Shown: piece after piece, positions 23,913-36,997 of the stretch
Layout of the letters: the number at the start of each line of letters is the position of its first letter
Numbering within the stretch: position 1 is the first letter of the stretch
Assembly: GCA_030159075.1 (NCBI GenBank)
Contig: BROG01000228.1
Location: 372,001 to 436,000 of the forward strand
Source: Atrina japonica
Taxonomy: Eukaryota; Mollusca; Bivalvia; Pterioida; Pinnidae
DNA: 64,000 nucleotides
Direction of reading: 5' to 3'
Program-made: the position numbers and the translations under genes
The notes under the pieces: generated by a model
What the model was told of the DNA's origin: nothing
Seen by the model: the letters and a program-made list of their open reading frames with translations, nothing else
The model's database searches: none

Positions 23913-24045
23913 TTGACTTTTGATATCGATTGACACCTTGATTTATCAACCCCAGGAAAAGTGATATTCACCTCGACCATTGGCCATGGTGAATATCACT
24001 TTCCTGGGTTTGATAAATCAAGATGTCAACCTCATCAAAAGTCAA
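23913..24045. mobile_element. fold-back hairpin element, ~60-bp arms
   Basis: The left arm (23913-23972) starts ttgacttttgat and ends agtgatattcacc. The right arm (23988-24045) is its near-complete reverse complement and ends catcaaaagtcaa. The loop is about 15 nt. Full-length pairing with few mismatches is typical of a young fold-back MITE. Confidence 0.8.
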
Positions 24046-24149
24046 TAAAAATACAGAAATGACTGTGTATGGTTCATTTGGTTCAAATGTGGTAACCTTT
24101 GTTGTGATCATAAAATTTGAATGCAACCTGAAATAACCTTACCATATTT

Positions 24150-24333
24150 GACCCAATAAATGCCCAGGGTACTACAAAAAAAAAAAAAGGAAAAAGTGGT
24201 GGGCACTTATTGAAACCATTTAATTGTCATTTTGACTTAAAACAGTTATTTTTTTTTAAGTCACAGTGGTAAAGTTGTTGCAGTTAATATGGCGGACGCC
24301 TTGAACTTCATCGCATCGAAGTTTTACTGTATC
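24150..24333 (+). repeat. dispersed repeat shared with 15725-15880, ending gttttactgta
   Basis: It contains aaaacagttatttttttttaa and cacagtggtaaagttgttgc and ends catcgaagttttactgta. That end again resembles the ACTGTA termini of the short inverted-repeat elements. Confidence 0.45.
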
Positions 24334-24910
24334 ATATTTCCATTGTATTTTATAAGATTTAGCAATTAATTAGAATGTGATAAATTATTTGACATTTTAA
24401 GGCTTACCGCAAGAAGTGATCATGTGATCTTAACATGTTTAAAATATTCATGTCTGACATAGAGTTGGATGCTCCAATGAGCTTTTAGAACTTTGTTCCC
24501 AAGTGAAATAAATATGCTTTAGCTTAAAAGTGCTTCAATCAAGTAGAACAGACTTTATTGCAGCTAGCGATGCCAATATTCCTGCTAATTAAATAATTTT
24601 AAAGTCTAGTTAGTTTTTAAATGATTTCTTTACAACTTTTAAAAATAGGTCATTGGCAACAAGTGAGGGGTTTTCGAAATAAAACTTATTTGACCTATTG
24701 CTTTTCAATAAAGATTCACATTCGATATGGGAATGATTGACCTACTTCCCTTCAGTAATGTGCAAGTAGTCATTCATTGGTGGTCTAGAGTTTGGTTCTT
24801 TTTGATATTTTCTTGTTTTGTCAACCAAATCGTGGATCTCAATGAGAAAATGATATGCTACTTTGATATCATACAGACAACAGATTGATATAATTTTGAG
24901 TATTCACTGA

Positions 24911-25042
24911 ATACCAGAAAATTTTCACTCCCTGGTTATTTTTGCCCCATCGTAAATTCGCCCCAATTCATAGTGCCCATGTGGCATGTATGTCTGTGCT
25001 TCATTTATTTAACCCGAAAATGGTGAATTTTCCAGATATACA
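24911..25042 (+). mobile_element. short MITE ('attttcgctcctggttattt' family)
   Basis: It starts ataccagaaaattttcactc, contains cctggttatttttgcccc and ends gaattttccagatatac. It is related to 38229-38449 and 48724-48919. Confidence 0.55.
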
Positions 25043-25311
25043 ATATTTATTATGTTTGTTGAAATTCGGAGATGTGATTTACGATCATTAAGCAGATCGG
25101 GTAATTTCAGAATTTGATAAAAATCATTTAGTGCTGCAGTATAAACATGGTGGTCAGCAGCATGCTTACTACAGTTTTGATCTATTCAGAGTGACTATTT
25201 TTAATTACGCAGCTCTAATTTTATGCTTCTATTCTATGCTTAACGTCTGGGTTGAATCTTGAAACCTACTTGGGAGGGAGGAAAATAAAAAAAACAAATT
25301 TTTCAAACAGT

Positions 25312-26787
25312 TTTTAGCTCACCTGGCTATGCCAGGGTGAGCTTTTGCAATCACTTTGCGTCCGTCCGTCCGTCGTTAACTCACTTTCAAAAATCTTCTC
25401 CTCTGAAACCACTGGGCCAAATTGAACCAAACTTGAACTGAGTCGTCACTAGGGTATTTAGTTTCAAATTTGTTATTTTCTATGTCGCAGGTCAAACAAC
25501 ATGGCCACTGTTGCTAAAAATAGAACATAGGGGGTAAATTGCAGTTTTTGGCCAATAACTCAAAAACCATTACAGATATCAAAAATCTGACGTAGGGTAA
25601 AAGTGATCAGCTTGATGAGATCTACCTGCCATGCAATTTTGAAGAAAATTGGAAAAACTCATCTCGGAGTTATAGCCCTTTTTTTTGTAAAATTTTCAAA
25701 ATTTTGGCATTTTTAATTTTTTATTTCAAAAAATGTAGCAGATAGAGGTCAAGTGTAAATTGCAAAAATGTTCAGCGTATCAAGATCTACCCACCCTGAA
25801 AATTTGAAGACAATCCAAAAACCTGTGTAAGAGTTATTGCCCTTTTTTCACAGAATTTTTTCAATTTTTATGTTTTTCGTCTTCTAACTCCAAAACTATG
25901 AAAGATAGAGGTGGAATGTAAATTGATAAAATGTTTGCCATGATGTGGCGACTTCAAAACCGGTGTTGAAAATTTTTTTGTTGACCGCCATTTTCAAAAT
26001 GGCCGACAAAAAAGGTGGGAAAATTCAACATTGTTTGATTTCAATGAAATTTGGTCTCCAAATAGATATTGATGTTGCGACCGTTGTTGAAAATTGTTCC
26101 TTGACCGCCATTTTTAGCTCACCTGGCTTTTGGAATCACTTTGCGTCAACAAACATGGCCGCTATGGCGAGGCTTAGTTTAACATTGGATCCTATAGGAA
26201 AATCATCTTCTCCTCTGAAACCACTGACACAAATTTAACCAAACTTTACAGGAATGATGTATGCAAGGTCCTTTACAAAGACTGTTCATTTTGTTCTGAT
26301 CCGTCAAAAATCATGGCCACTAGAACGGGGCTTAGTTTAACATTATATAGCCAAAAGAAGACTGCTGTGCTGCACACACTGCAAAGTTTTCGCAGAACCT
26401 TATTCATTCATTCATGAATCCGGTTCCTGACTTGGAAGAAGAACATTGGATCCTGTGGGAAAATTACATTTTCATCTTCTCCTCTGAAAACGCTGAAGCA
26501 AATATAACCAAACTTTAGAAGAATGGTGTATTGAAGGTCCCTTTACAAAGATTGCTCATTTCGTTCCGATCTGTCAAAACCATGGCCGCCAGGGCTGGGC
26601 TTAGTTTATCATTGGACCCTATGGGAAAATCACATTTTCATTTTCTCCTCTGAAACCACTGAAGCAAATTCAACCAAACTTTACAGGATTTATGTATGGA
26701 AGGTCCTTTACAAAAATTGCTCGGTTCGTCTGATCTTCTCAAGCAAATAACCAGGTGAGCGATACAGGCTCTTGAGAGCCTCTTGTT
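25312..26787 (+). mobile_element. 'agctcacctgg' repeat element, composite of two copies
   Basis: It opens with the hairpin agctcacc/gggtgagct (25316-25342), then gcgtccgtccgtccgtcg. Internal blocks repeat cttctcctctgaaaccactg, aaccaaactt and catggccgc. A second 5' start (tttttagctcacctggcttt) occurs near 26111, so one copy is joined to or inserted in another. It ends ccaggtgagcgatac, the hairpin aggctc/gagcct (26766-26781) and tcttgtt. Confidence 0.75.
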
Positions 26788-27491
26788 AATAAAGTAATCA
26801 GCCATCTTGGCAAAGCAAAAACTTAAATTAAAAACAAATGAAGATCAATTTGAGATCAGTAATTGAGAAAGTAATTACCGTCATGTCCCTTAAATCTCAC
26901 GGAAAAGGATAGGAATTTTGTTTTTATGATTTGTTGGATTGGAAAAGAGACAACAATTGAGAGAATGAAAATGGACTTATAATTCCGGATTTCAAGAGAT
27001 TTTTATTCTTTGTTTTTTTTAATTTCAAGAATTCTTTCTGTACCTATGTGTGCAGAGTACATGTATGTTAAACATAAAATTTATTTAGGGTGGCCTTAAG
27101 AAAAAAAGATTAGTGATGAAATGAGTTGGACATCTTGGCTGAGGCTGAGAAATTCCTTTTATAAGTAGCAATGGTAAATGTGAACTATTACTGTAGTTTA
27201 ATGTAAATTTACTTTGGAGTCAGATTAATTGGTGTAAAGACAACTTTTAATTTGAACATTTGCATTAATGAATGCAGATCTGTTCATAACTTCACCTGCT
27301 CTTAACTGGCCGCTAGTGGACAATTAATGCATAGACATTATCAAACATCACATTAAATGGAACAATTTAAGAGGACTAAATTATTTTGAATTATTTATGA
27401 GAGGGAGGTTTTGGGATACCATATTGTGTTAAGTAAAATATGTGATCTAGCATTAATGTTGTCTAAACCTAACTACTTCAATTTTTAGGCC

Positions 27492-27515
27492 AAAAAAAAA
27501 AAAAAAAAAAAAAAA
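27492..27515 (+). repeat. poly(A) tract
   Basis: An uninterrupted run of about 24 A followed by an A-rich stretch near 27555-27580. No retroelement body was recognised upstream. Confidence 0.8.
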
Positions 27516-28804
27516 TGATATGTCTTATGTAATTTGACCGGAACCACCACCACCAAAAATAAAAAAAAATAAAAAAAACAACTCTGATCCAAAAAGATTT
27601 TAAGCAGTTTTTGCCCACTGATTTCTTATGAAAATCTAGAGTTTTTGGCTGATATATGTGTCAACATTGATAAAAAATAGAAAAGTTTAGCATACTGACC
27701 AACCCACATCCAAATACCCTTGATTAAGTCATTTCAAACAAATGGTGTGGAAATGATGGCCTTATTTTATAAAATACATCCAAAAGAAATTTATTTTTGG
27801 ACAACAATTCCAAACAATATGTAAGTAGCTGAGTCACTCCAGTGACTTCTTGTGATCCAAAGTCATTCGCCATTTGAGCCATGGCAATTGCAATGGCTAT
27901 AAATGTGATGATTTTTGTATACACCTGTCTTTAGAGGGGGGTTGGGGTGGTGGGTTGGTTTGGTTTGGTTATGTCCGTGAGTCCATTTGCTTGTTTGGTC
28001 CATAACTTCTTTATGCCTTACCAGAATATAGTAATGCATCAAGTGAAAGTTGTCAAGGTCACTGTGGCAGTGTTTGTGCCTGTTGTAAACTTTTGCATTT
28101 TCCATACCCACACACACACACACACAAACTTTTCATCATTTTTGGTGTAGCCAGCAAGAAGGTGTCTGAGCAGTTTTTTCTGAATAGATGATGAAGTAGC
28201 CAACAGTTTACACTTCTTTTTATGAAAATGATAGAATAATTTATCGGCTGTCCGCTTCTATTGAAATGCCTGACACTGCATAAATTACCATAAAAATTCT
28301 TTATCCAATTTAGTTTTGCAATTTGGATAATTTCATTTTAAGTTATCTGGGTCAAACAGGTAGCCATAATTACAATTGGTGGCACCTGCCATTGTCTGGA
28401 TATGCATTGTATTGATGTGTGTTGTGCTGAAAAGATTTGAACACTTTCAACTTCTCTTCAAAAACCACTGGCCCATTCTCTTCACATTTAGTTTACAGTA
28501 ATATTTGCTGGGTAAAAGTAACAAATAATTGTCAATTTCTGGTGAATAGTCAGACGGCCTTGTAACCACAACTTCACCTACCGAAAATATTTTGCTGAGA
28601 ACAAATGTACATAATTTTATTTACTGTCGATATAACGGAATTTACAGTTTACATCAATTGTACAAATATTTTCAGAGCAAATGTGTCTTTTAGTCCCAAA
28701 GATTTTACCCCAATATACACTGACACAAACATATACATGTCAAAAATATTATCAGTAGTTTTTATTCAAAGAATGAAGAGTCAGAATTCAAATCCATCTT
28801 TCAA

Positions 28805-28974
28805 GCTGGTTACCCAGGAAGAGAACACCGGCCTTACGCAAGTAAACTGGCAAACTTTCTTACAAAAATCAGCTTAGGTTCCAGCGGGGCTTCTTGAGTG
28901 TGCACTGACCAGAACTGATAGACTTTATGGTTCAAAGCGTGATGCTCTAACCACACTCAGCCACTAAGGCCCCA
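28805..28974 (-). mobile_element. tRNA-derived SINE, reversed
   Basis: The minus strand reads ggggccttagtggctgagtg at its start (28974 inward), then the body block ending with the gcaagtaaactggcaaactt region near 28850. Confidence 0.7.
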
Positions 28975-29608
28975 TGATACTTTCCTAAGATGTCTTTGAA
29001 TAAAGCAACAAAGTAAATTTGGTTGATGTTTGAGGAAAACCCTGAAGCTATTTGACTGTTTGTTTTAATGGTGTTCTACACCACAATCACCAATATTTCA
29101 GTTGTACCATGTAGTCAGTTTTTTAATAGTTGAAGAGAGAACAATGTATCGGGGCAGAGACCACAAGCCATCTCCAAGTCAATATTTAACTGAACTAAAA
29201 TATTTCAGACAGACACCAAAAAACCGATATTCCTACACCATCTTCAATCTCTAGGGCATAGGTATACAATAGATGTAAGAAGTATTCTTTTGGTGATTCA
29301 TGATATTTCATGAAATATTGTTCCCATTTTGTTGATAAAGCTGTAACATATTTAGTGTCGTTGGCATTTAATATACAGGTAGCATTACAACAGAACACCT
29401 TTGGAACGTAGGAAGATGTGAAATAGATCATGATTTTTATGCAGTCACACAAAAGATCAATTACACGTTTGTCATATTAGAAATGAGATCCTCTTGAGGT
29501 ATGGCATCCTGTCAGGGATTATAAATACATATCAGATGTCACTGCAGTAGACATTCACATTTAATTATCCGGCATTTGATCTAGAAAACAGGGATCAATT
29601 TCAAATTA

Positions 29609-29762
29609 TGAAAATGGATATGTGGGCTATGACCTATTGGTCAGTCTCAGACTATTTTTAAATGAAATTGGGTATGGGGTGCAACCTTTTGGTCAGTCTC
29701 AAATTATTTTTTAATGAAAGTGGGTATGGGGTGCGGCCTATTGGTCGTTCTCAGACTATTTG
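29609..29762 (+). repeat. three tandem ~60-bp units
   Basis: Each unit contains atgggg(t)gc..ccta/ttttggtc, agtctca and gactattt, followed by aatgaaa. The units are clearly diverged. Confidence 0.7.
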
Positions 29763-29791
29763 TCTGTTTATATGTCTACGACCTTTTGGTA

Positions 29792-30053
29792 GGGACCTCC
29801 ATGGCTAAGTGGTTAGAGCACCACGCTATAGACCAATATCACCTCTGTTCAGCGCAGGTTTGTATGAGTTCTACTGCAACCTAATCTGAGTTTGTGAAAA
29901 AGTTTGGCAGTTTACTTGAGGAAGCTGAGTGGTCTCTTTTGTGATAGATGTATATTGTAACTGGATTATCTCTGTCAATAAAAACTGAAGGCCATGACAT
30001 AACTAAAAAAATTGTGGAATGTGGCATAAAACAACAATTAAACAAAGAAACAA
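29792..30053 (+). mobile_element. tRNA-derived SINE
   Basis: It starts gggacctccatggctaagtg (A box), with tctgttcagcgcaggtttg at the diverged B box. The 3' end is a gtggcataaaacaacaatta-type tail followed by A-rich units. Confidence 0.75.
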
Positions 30054-30365
30054 AGGCGACATTTTTGTTTCCATAATGTAACTTGACTTTCTTGACAATT
30101 CAGTCAAATTGGGATTAATGTCACTTAATGTTCATTAGATTTCAATTGACTTAAGTTTTGGCGAACATTAAAGCCTCACTAGGGCCAATTAGGATGTCAA
30201 TTTGGTTTAAGTGATGACGAATTTTACATCATGCTTTTATGAAGTTATAAGGTTTGTATTGTGTCAGGTAAATCCCTGCTGACATAATTCTGAGTGATAT
30301 CTGGGTGGACGTAAAAAAAATCAGGGATCTAACATGAGACTTATGGGTTATAGGCTAAAATTCTC

Positions 30366-31447
30366 AGTCTAACACAGAAACTGGATCACTTTGTATTAAT
30401 TGGTAAAACAAATGATTACATTGACCTCATGTTTAACTGAGATGAAAGTTGATATATGTCTTGGTCTAACACAGAGAAACTGGATCACTTTGTATTAATG
30501 GGTAAAACAAATGATTACATTGACCTCATGTTTAACTGAGATGAAAGTTGATATATGTCTTGGTCTAACACAGAGAAACTGGATCACTTTGTATTAATGG
30601 GTAAAACAAATGATTACATTGACCTCATGTTTAACTGAGATGAAAGTTGATATATGTCTCGGTCTAACACAGAAACTGGATCACTTTGTATTAATGGGTA
30701 AAACAAATGATTACATTGACCTCATGTTTAACTGAGATGAAAGTTGATATTTGTCTTGGTCTAACACAGAGAAACTGGATCACTTTGTATTAACGGGTAA
30801 AACAAATGATAACATTGACCTCATGTTTAACTGAGATGAAAGTTGATATATGTCTTGGTCTAACACAGAGAAACTGGATCACTTTGTATTAATGGGTAAA
30901 ACAAATGATTACATTGACCTCATATTTAACTGAGATGAAAGTTGATATATGTCTCGGTCTGACACAGAGAAACTGGATCACTTTGTATTAATGGGTAAAA
31001 CAAATGATAACATTGACCTCATGTTTAACTGAGATGAAAGTTGATATATGTCTCGGTCTAACACAGAAACTGGATCACTTTGTATTAATGGGTAAAACAA
31101 ATGATTACATTGACCTCATGTTTAACTGAGATGAAAGTTGATATATGTCTCGGTCTAACACAGAAACTGGATCACTTTGTATTAATGGGTAAAACAAATG
31201 ATTACATTGACCTCATGTTTAACTGAGATGAAAGTTGATATATGTCTTGGTCTAACACAGAGAAACTGGATCACTTTGTATTAATGGGTAAAACAAATGA
31301 TTACATTGACTTCATGTTTAACTGAGATGAAAGTTGATACATGTCTCAGTCTAACACAGAGAAACTGGATCACTTTGTATTAATGGGTAAAACAAATGAT
31401 TACATTGACTTCATGTTTAACTGAGATGAAAGTTGCTATATGTCTCA
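30366..31447 (+). repeat. satellite-like array, eleven 97-99-bp units
   Basis: Each unit contains ggtctaacacagagaaactg, gatcactttgtattaatggg, taaaacaaatgattacattg, acctcatgtttaactgagat and gaaagttgatatatgtct. Spacing is 99 bp, or 97 bp where one 'ag' is missing. Units are nearly identical, so the array is recent or homogenised. It contains no long open frame. Confidence 0.95.
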
Positions 31448-32636
31448 TCACTGAATTAGACAAAAAGGTGGGGTTGATTTACAGTAAAACACTGTCTTGA
31501 CATTGGAAACTGATACATCCTAGCAGCATTTCCTATTTCCAGAAGTAGTTACAAAATCAAATAGGTGAGCACTGCATGTAATTGCATGTACAGAAGTAGC
31601 TAAACGTCATCACGGATATTGTTAAGCTTTGATTATCAGCTTGTAAACAAATGCAATAACAATCATCTCTTTCAGTAGCCAGTGCTTTTAATTTTATCAG
31701 ATAAAATAACATCCAGTTACAGTTTTTTTTTCCAGTAATTAGCAACAAAAACAGAAAACTTTGGCATACTGACCATTTAGGGTTCAATGTAATTGACAGA
31801 AAATGCCAATAAATCATTCAGTTTTACGTTCATGTACATGCAACAAGTCTACTAGACTTAATGAGTCTACAAAACTAATGTAAGGTGTATGACACTTTAC
31901 ATGTAGTTACAGGGTGATATGAAATGGACATCGACTGCAGTAACAAACATCAGAAAAATCAATCATGTGTCAATTATTGTATTCGGCTGTCTGTGACATT
32001 TACGAGAGTAGGTTAAATGTCTTTAATCTCATGTGAAAATATTTTTCGAAGATATATCTGCAGTACAAATCAGTTTCTTGTTTAATTGGCTTTCACCTTT
32101 TAACTTCCAGTTCAATTAACTGCCTCCGGTGTTCAGACGAAATAAAACACATGGTAGTTGTGTTGTTAGATAAATTAATATAATTTAATAAAAATAAATA
32201 TTTGTTTATTACTCATAGACATACACTAAAACATAATTTTATAAATAATTATGCACTGAGATTAATAATTTGTATGAAGCTGCTTGCAATGGTCTTGTGG
32301 TAGAATGTTTTTTACTTACAAACAGAACACCAAAGACTTCAAAATTAGTAGTGACTGTTTTGTTGTGCTCATCATAGAAAGTAAAAGCTGCAGGTCTTTC
32401 AGATGGGCCTTAACACTTAGAGGTTCTGTGTCGTGGAAGACATGTAAAAGAATTCTCACTGCAGGGCTCTACAACACTAAAAAAATTCACTCTTCATTTG
32501 GCCAGTGAACCAGAAATTTTACTAGCCAGCCAGGAACTTTTACTAGCCAATTAGTTTTATTGTGTTGACTCACGATAAATCGGCCACGATAGAATCCCCA
32601 AAGGAATTAGGCTGTGGTCTGCTTGTCCTCCTCGTC

Positions 32637-32730
32637 GAACACTAGGCCGAACTTTCTGCGCCAATTTTACCACTTAAAAATCGCTTAAGTTAAAATCGAA
32701 ATTGGGGCAGAAAGTTCAGCCTAGTTGAAC
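32637..32730. repeat. inverted repeat, ~31-bp arms
   Basis: The left arm is gaacactaggccgaactttc on to ccaattt (32637-32667). The right arm is aaattggggcagaaagttca on to ctagttgaac (32699-32730), with a few mismatches and a 31-nt loop. Confidence 0.65.
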
Positions 32731-33298
32731 ACTAGCCATAACACTGTTCCAGTATTCCTTTAACCAAGATCGTTTAAACTCAGAAGTGTCTAATGATACT
32801 TCTGTTGAATTCGACCGAGAAAAAAAATGTCATCGTGTGCTGTTAGGAAAATTTCAAGTCGAAAACATGAGAGCAATACAACGTGTTTTTTATACGTAAT
32901 CCACGTGCGTTAGACGCTCTAGTTTATCGAAACTGAATAACCAAATTGGTTGTTGTTAAGCGCATAACAGACCATGATTTCTATAATGTAATTTCACAGT
33001 GAAAACGGACAAACTTTTGATTTCCGGTTCGAGGAAAAAACTGGTCGCAATGTGGCGACTGAATGAGGTTAAACACTCGCCAAAATCTAAAAAATGGTCG
33101 CATTTGCGAGTGATTTGGTCGCATTGTAGAGCGCTGCACTGCATTGGAATCAGTCCGTAGCAAAAGCAAAATTTGTGAATCTTCATGTATTAAAAGTTAG
33201 TGATATCTCCATATGGGTGAAAAATTCTTCACAGTAGAAAAAAAAATAAACCTAGTTGTAAAACAATGTTACTACAGGTATTCAGTCTTACTGATGTC

Positions 33299-33532
33299 AG
33301 GACCTATGTGCCCGAGTGTTTAGAACAATGCACTTTGAACCGTGAAGTATCTCACTATTGGTTAGCGCAGGTGTGAGCCCCGCTGGAACTTAAAATTATT
33401 TTCTGTGAGAAAGTTTACTTGCGGAAGGCCAGTAGTCTCTTCCCCAGGTACATTATAACTGGGTTCTCTCCTCCACCATTGAAACTGGCTGCCACAATAT
33501 AACTTGTTGTGTGGCATAAAACACCATTCTAA
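33299..33532 (+). mobile_element. tRNA-derived SINE, diverged
   Basis: It carries the same family layout: aggacctatgtgcccgagtg head, tgagaaagtttacttgcgga body, gttctctcctccaccattga block and a gtggcataaaacacc tail. Confidence 0.65.
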
Positions 33533-34050
33533 ATTCAAAAAATTCTTACTGACATCAATTTCACATGAACTGACATCACTATTCAAAATGCACTCACCAG
33601 TGATAAGCAGTCTGGCTGTTGGCTGTTACAGGAATGTGCACCTACTGACAGTAAGCGTGGGAAATTGAATTCTGGTAGGTATTGTCTAATGATAAAATCA
33701 TAACAGCAGTTCATTGATTAATTATGGTTTCATGATTTAATGACAGTATTCGCGCTGTGATTGGTTGATTAATGGCATGTGACAAAACTTCTCCTTGCCT
33801 GTACTCAATTTATTGTTCCTGTCTTTTCCATCCTCTTCAGAACCCCTAGACATTTTACCATACAGTTCCTTATATGTACCTACAATATGCAGAGAGTTGT
33901 TTTAATCAACTCCATAAGAAGACATGTACAAATGTCTGTCCCAATGGAATGCTCTGCAATGCCATAGTCAGAATATGAAGATTTTGAAAATTTGGTACAA
34001 TACATGTAAACAAATTATTGTGCCATGTGGGTTCACATAAAGATTTGTTC

Positions 34051-34098
34051 AAGATTTACCCACCCAATTTCACACATTACCTTGGGTGGGTAAATCTT
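34051..34098. repeat. perfect 17-bp inverted repeat
   Basis: The arms are aagatttacccacccaa (34051-34067) and ttgggtgggtaaatctt (34082-34098), with a 14-nt spacer. Outer tgggtt/aaccca words extend the symmetry slightly. Confidence 0.7.
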
Positions 34099-36997
34099 CA
34101 CATCAACCCATATCCAGGGCAATAACTGTCCATGTATATCATACAACACATTATAAATATGCATTTTATATCATAGACATACTTAATGCATTATTTGAAT
34201 ACCAAATGATGATTCATGAAATTGTTTATAATTTTTACTCATTAATCTTAGAAGACTCTTGGACAGATCCATATTATTGCTTTAAAGTAGAGTCCATTAT
34301 TTCCTGTGGTAGGCAATTGTAAGCACCTTAGACACATTGTAGTTAGTGCATGTAGCTTTTTAATTAATCATCTGATATTTACAAATAAAAAAAATGGAAA
34401 TCCATACGGTAGGTAATACATACAAAAATACAATTGCTAAATTTTGGTCCAGAAATTGAAACTGTTGATTAATAAGAAATTTGAATCTGCAATGCAGGAT
34501 ACAAACTCTACAGGGGAGCTATACTCATCTGGAAGTATTGATTGTAAATATCACCGATTTATGTCTTTTAAATACTAAGGAAGTTAGCTTTGTCGCAGGT
34601 AAAGGTTGTACAATTTTACTTGTTTTACACTTCCGTTTGCTCTCGTTGAAGCATTTACAACAGTTAATTCAGAATCAGGAATCGTGTGTGGCGTTATATT
34701 AAAATGAAATGATTACAATGAACATGAACAAGAAATCTAGAATGTTGTCTTTGTTTTGTTGTTTTCTAGACCACACATGATAATTTTTCAGTCAGATACA
34801 ACCTTTTTGAAAGTTTATTGAGAAGAGAAACAAGTTTTGTAATATAGCCAGCAGAAAAGGTTTAGCTGAACTCGTGTGTATATAGAGATCAGCAATTTTT
34901 GCTAAATAGAATAAAACTTTGATGAGTCGAAGTTCAAGGGACTACCTAGAAAAGTTCAAAACATCAGGACTTTGATTTATTTGTAACCGAGAATCATAGA
35001 CTTTTGGTTTCAGAGGTTCAATAAGATGAATTTGACTGTTTCAAAACTGTATAAGTGACATATATGGTCATGATATATAATAACTAAAGCGGAAATTAAC
35101 CTATTTTACGTGAAATTAAAAGTGACATTGAGTGTTTATGAGAAGGAGAAGAATCGACATGGGGCGCAAAAGTAGGCCTACATGTGTAAATTTTAATTTT
35201 GAATTATTTGTAGGAATTTTTTTTTTTATACTTTTATACAAACGGGCCCATTTTATTTGACACATCGAGAAATTTTACTCATAAAATTTTATTTATAAAT
35301 ACATGTACTTTATAAGTACAAATGTACATGTAGCATTGAATGACAAAATTATGCACAACTTTGTCAATAGATGGAGATATCGAGACATTTGACGCATTGA
35401 AGTTCGACTCACTGAAGTTCTACTGTAAAAGAGAAAGTAGCCAATGACTTACGTGGCTTTCACTCATAGACCCCCTAAAGCCTCATTTTGTCTCAACCAT
35501 TTCAAAGAATGGGAAAGTCCACTGTCAAAATTCAGGAGTGTTTGATTTGATATGAAAAATTTTAAATAATTTTATTGGAATTTCAACTTGCTGTCTCCTG
35601 AAAAAGGACAGTAGACCATTCTATTTATTGACTTTGCCGAGTCTAAATCAGACTTACCAACCTTGAACAATTTTCATGGGAGAAATTTTTTTCAATCTGA
35701 TGGGGGAGACTCAAAATTTTATTAAGAATTAATAGAAAATTTAAATTTTTCATGAGGGTGATATGCATTTTGCTTGAAGAAATTATCAAAATTTTACATA
35801 GAAATAGGGAGACTGCCTCTTTATGTGGGAGATATGGCCAAGTCTGAATGTGGCCACAAGGGTTAACGAGTTAATGGTGGATGACCTGGTTACAATGAAC
35901 TCCGGAAAAACTCAACCAGCTTTCCACAAGATCGGAATTAATTAGAGACCACTCAGTGTGCTTAAACTTGACAATGTGCCCAAACATTGCATCAGGTACT
36001 ATTTATAGATTATACAAACTATTGCAATGCTTATGAAATATATTTATGACCTTTACTAAAGTCTTTTTTACAGCTGTTTCATCACCTACATGTAGTACTG
36101 TTAACAATATTCAATGGGGAATACTTTTATATTCTACATGAACAGATGCATATGTAGGGTAACATATTCAGTTTTGATAAATGCATGTATTCAGGTGTAG
36201 CATTTAAAAATGCATTATGTTTTCTTTATAAAGTGACCTGTCTTAACCCTACATATAGTAAGGTATATAGATATAGGTACAATTATAGACACAATTTAAA
36301 GACACGTAAATGGGTTAACTAAAGCTGCTACATGAGACTAGTTTATAGACGCAATCACATTCCATTGTTCAGTTTCATCAAATTTTTAACACGTTTCTGC
36401 CTGCATCTTTCTTTTGACCTACATGTAGATTTTATTCTCAGCTGATTATTTTCCCCAATTTGGTGATTACAAAGTTGAAGAAGGTTAGAGATGATTTGAT
36501 ATTCCAAATTGTTTAGTCTACATGAGGTCCTTTATTTTAAATCAAATCATGGAAGTGAATCAAAATATTGTTACAGTTCTTTAAATTTAGTTTCAATAGA
36601 TGAATCGGTGACTGAATTTGATTACAATCACTCGTATTTACTGCAGCCCTACAAAGGTTAAAAGATCGGTGTTAAATTTTTTGTATAAATTCGGTTTCCA
36701 TTGTTATAAATAAGCCTTCACATTAAACACAGTTTTATTTTGTAATTGTAGAAGTTGTAAAATCATTCTGACATAGACTGAATACATTTAAAAATTACCT
36801 GTGAACAGCCAGGTTTTTATTTTATCAAAGTTGTAATCTTTTATTTTTGTGTTTTTCAAGTTTCAAAATACTAACAAAGAAAATTCAGAGAAGACAGATG
36901 AAATATCCGGTACATGTACTTAAGAAAATTTTTCACAATGATATTCAAACTTTACGAAACTTATAATCAACATTTTATTATGATTTAATTTTCATCA

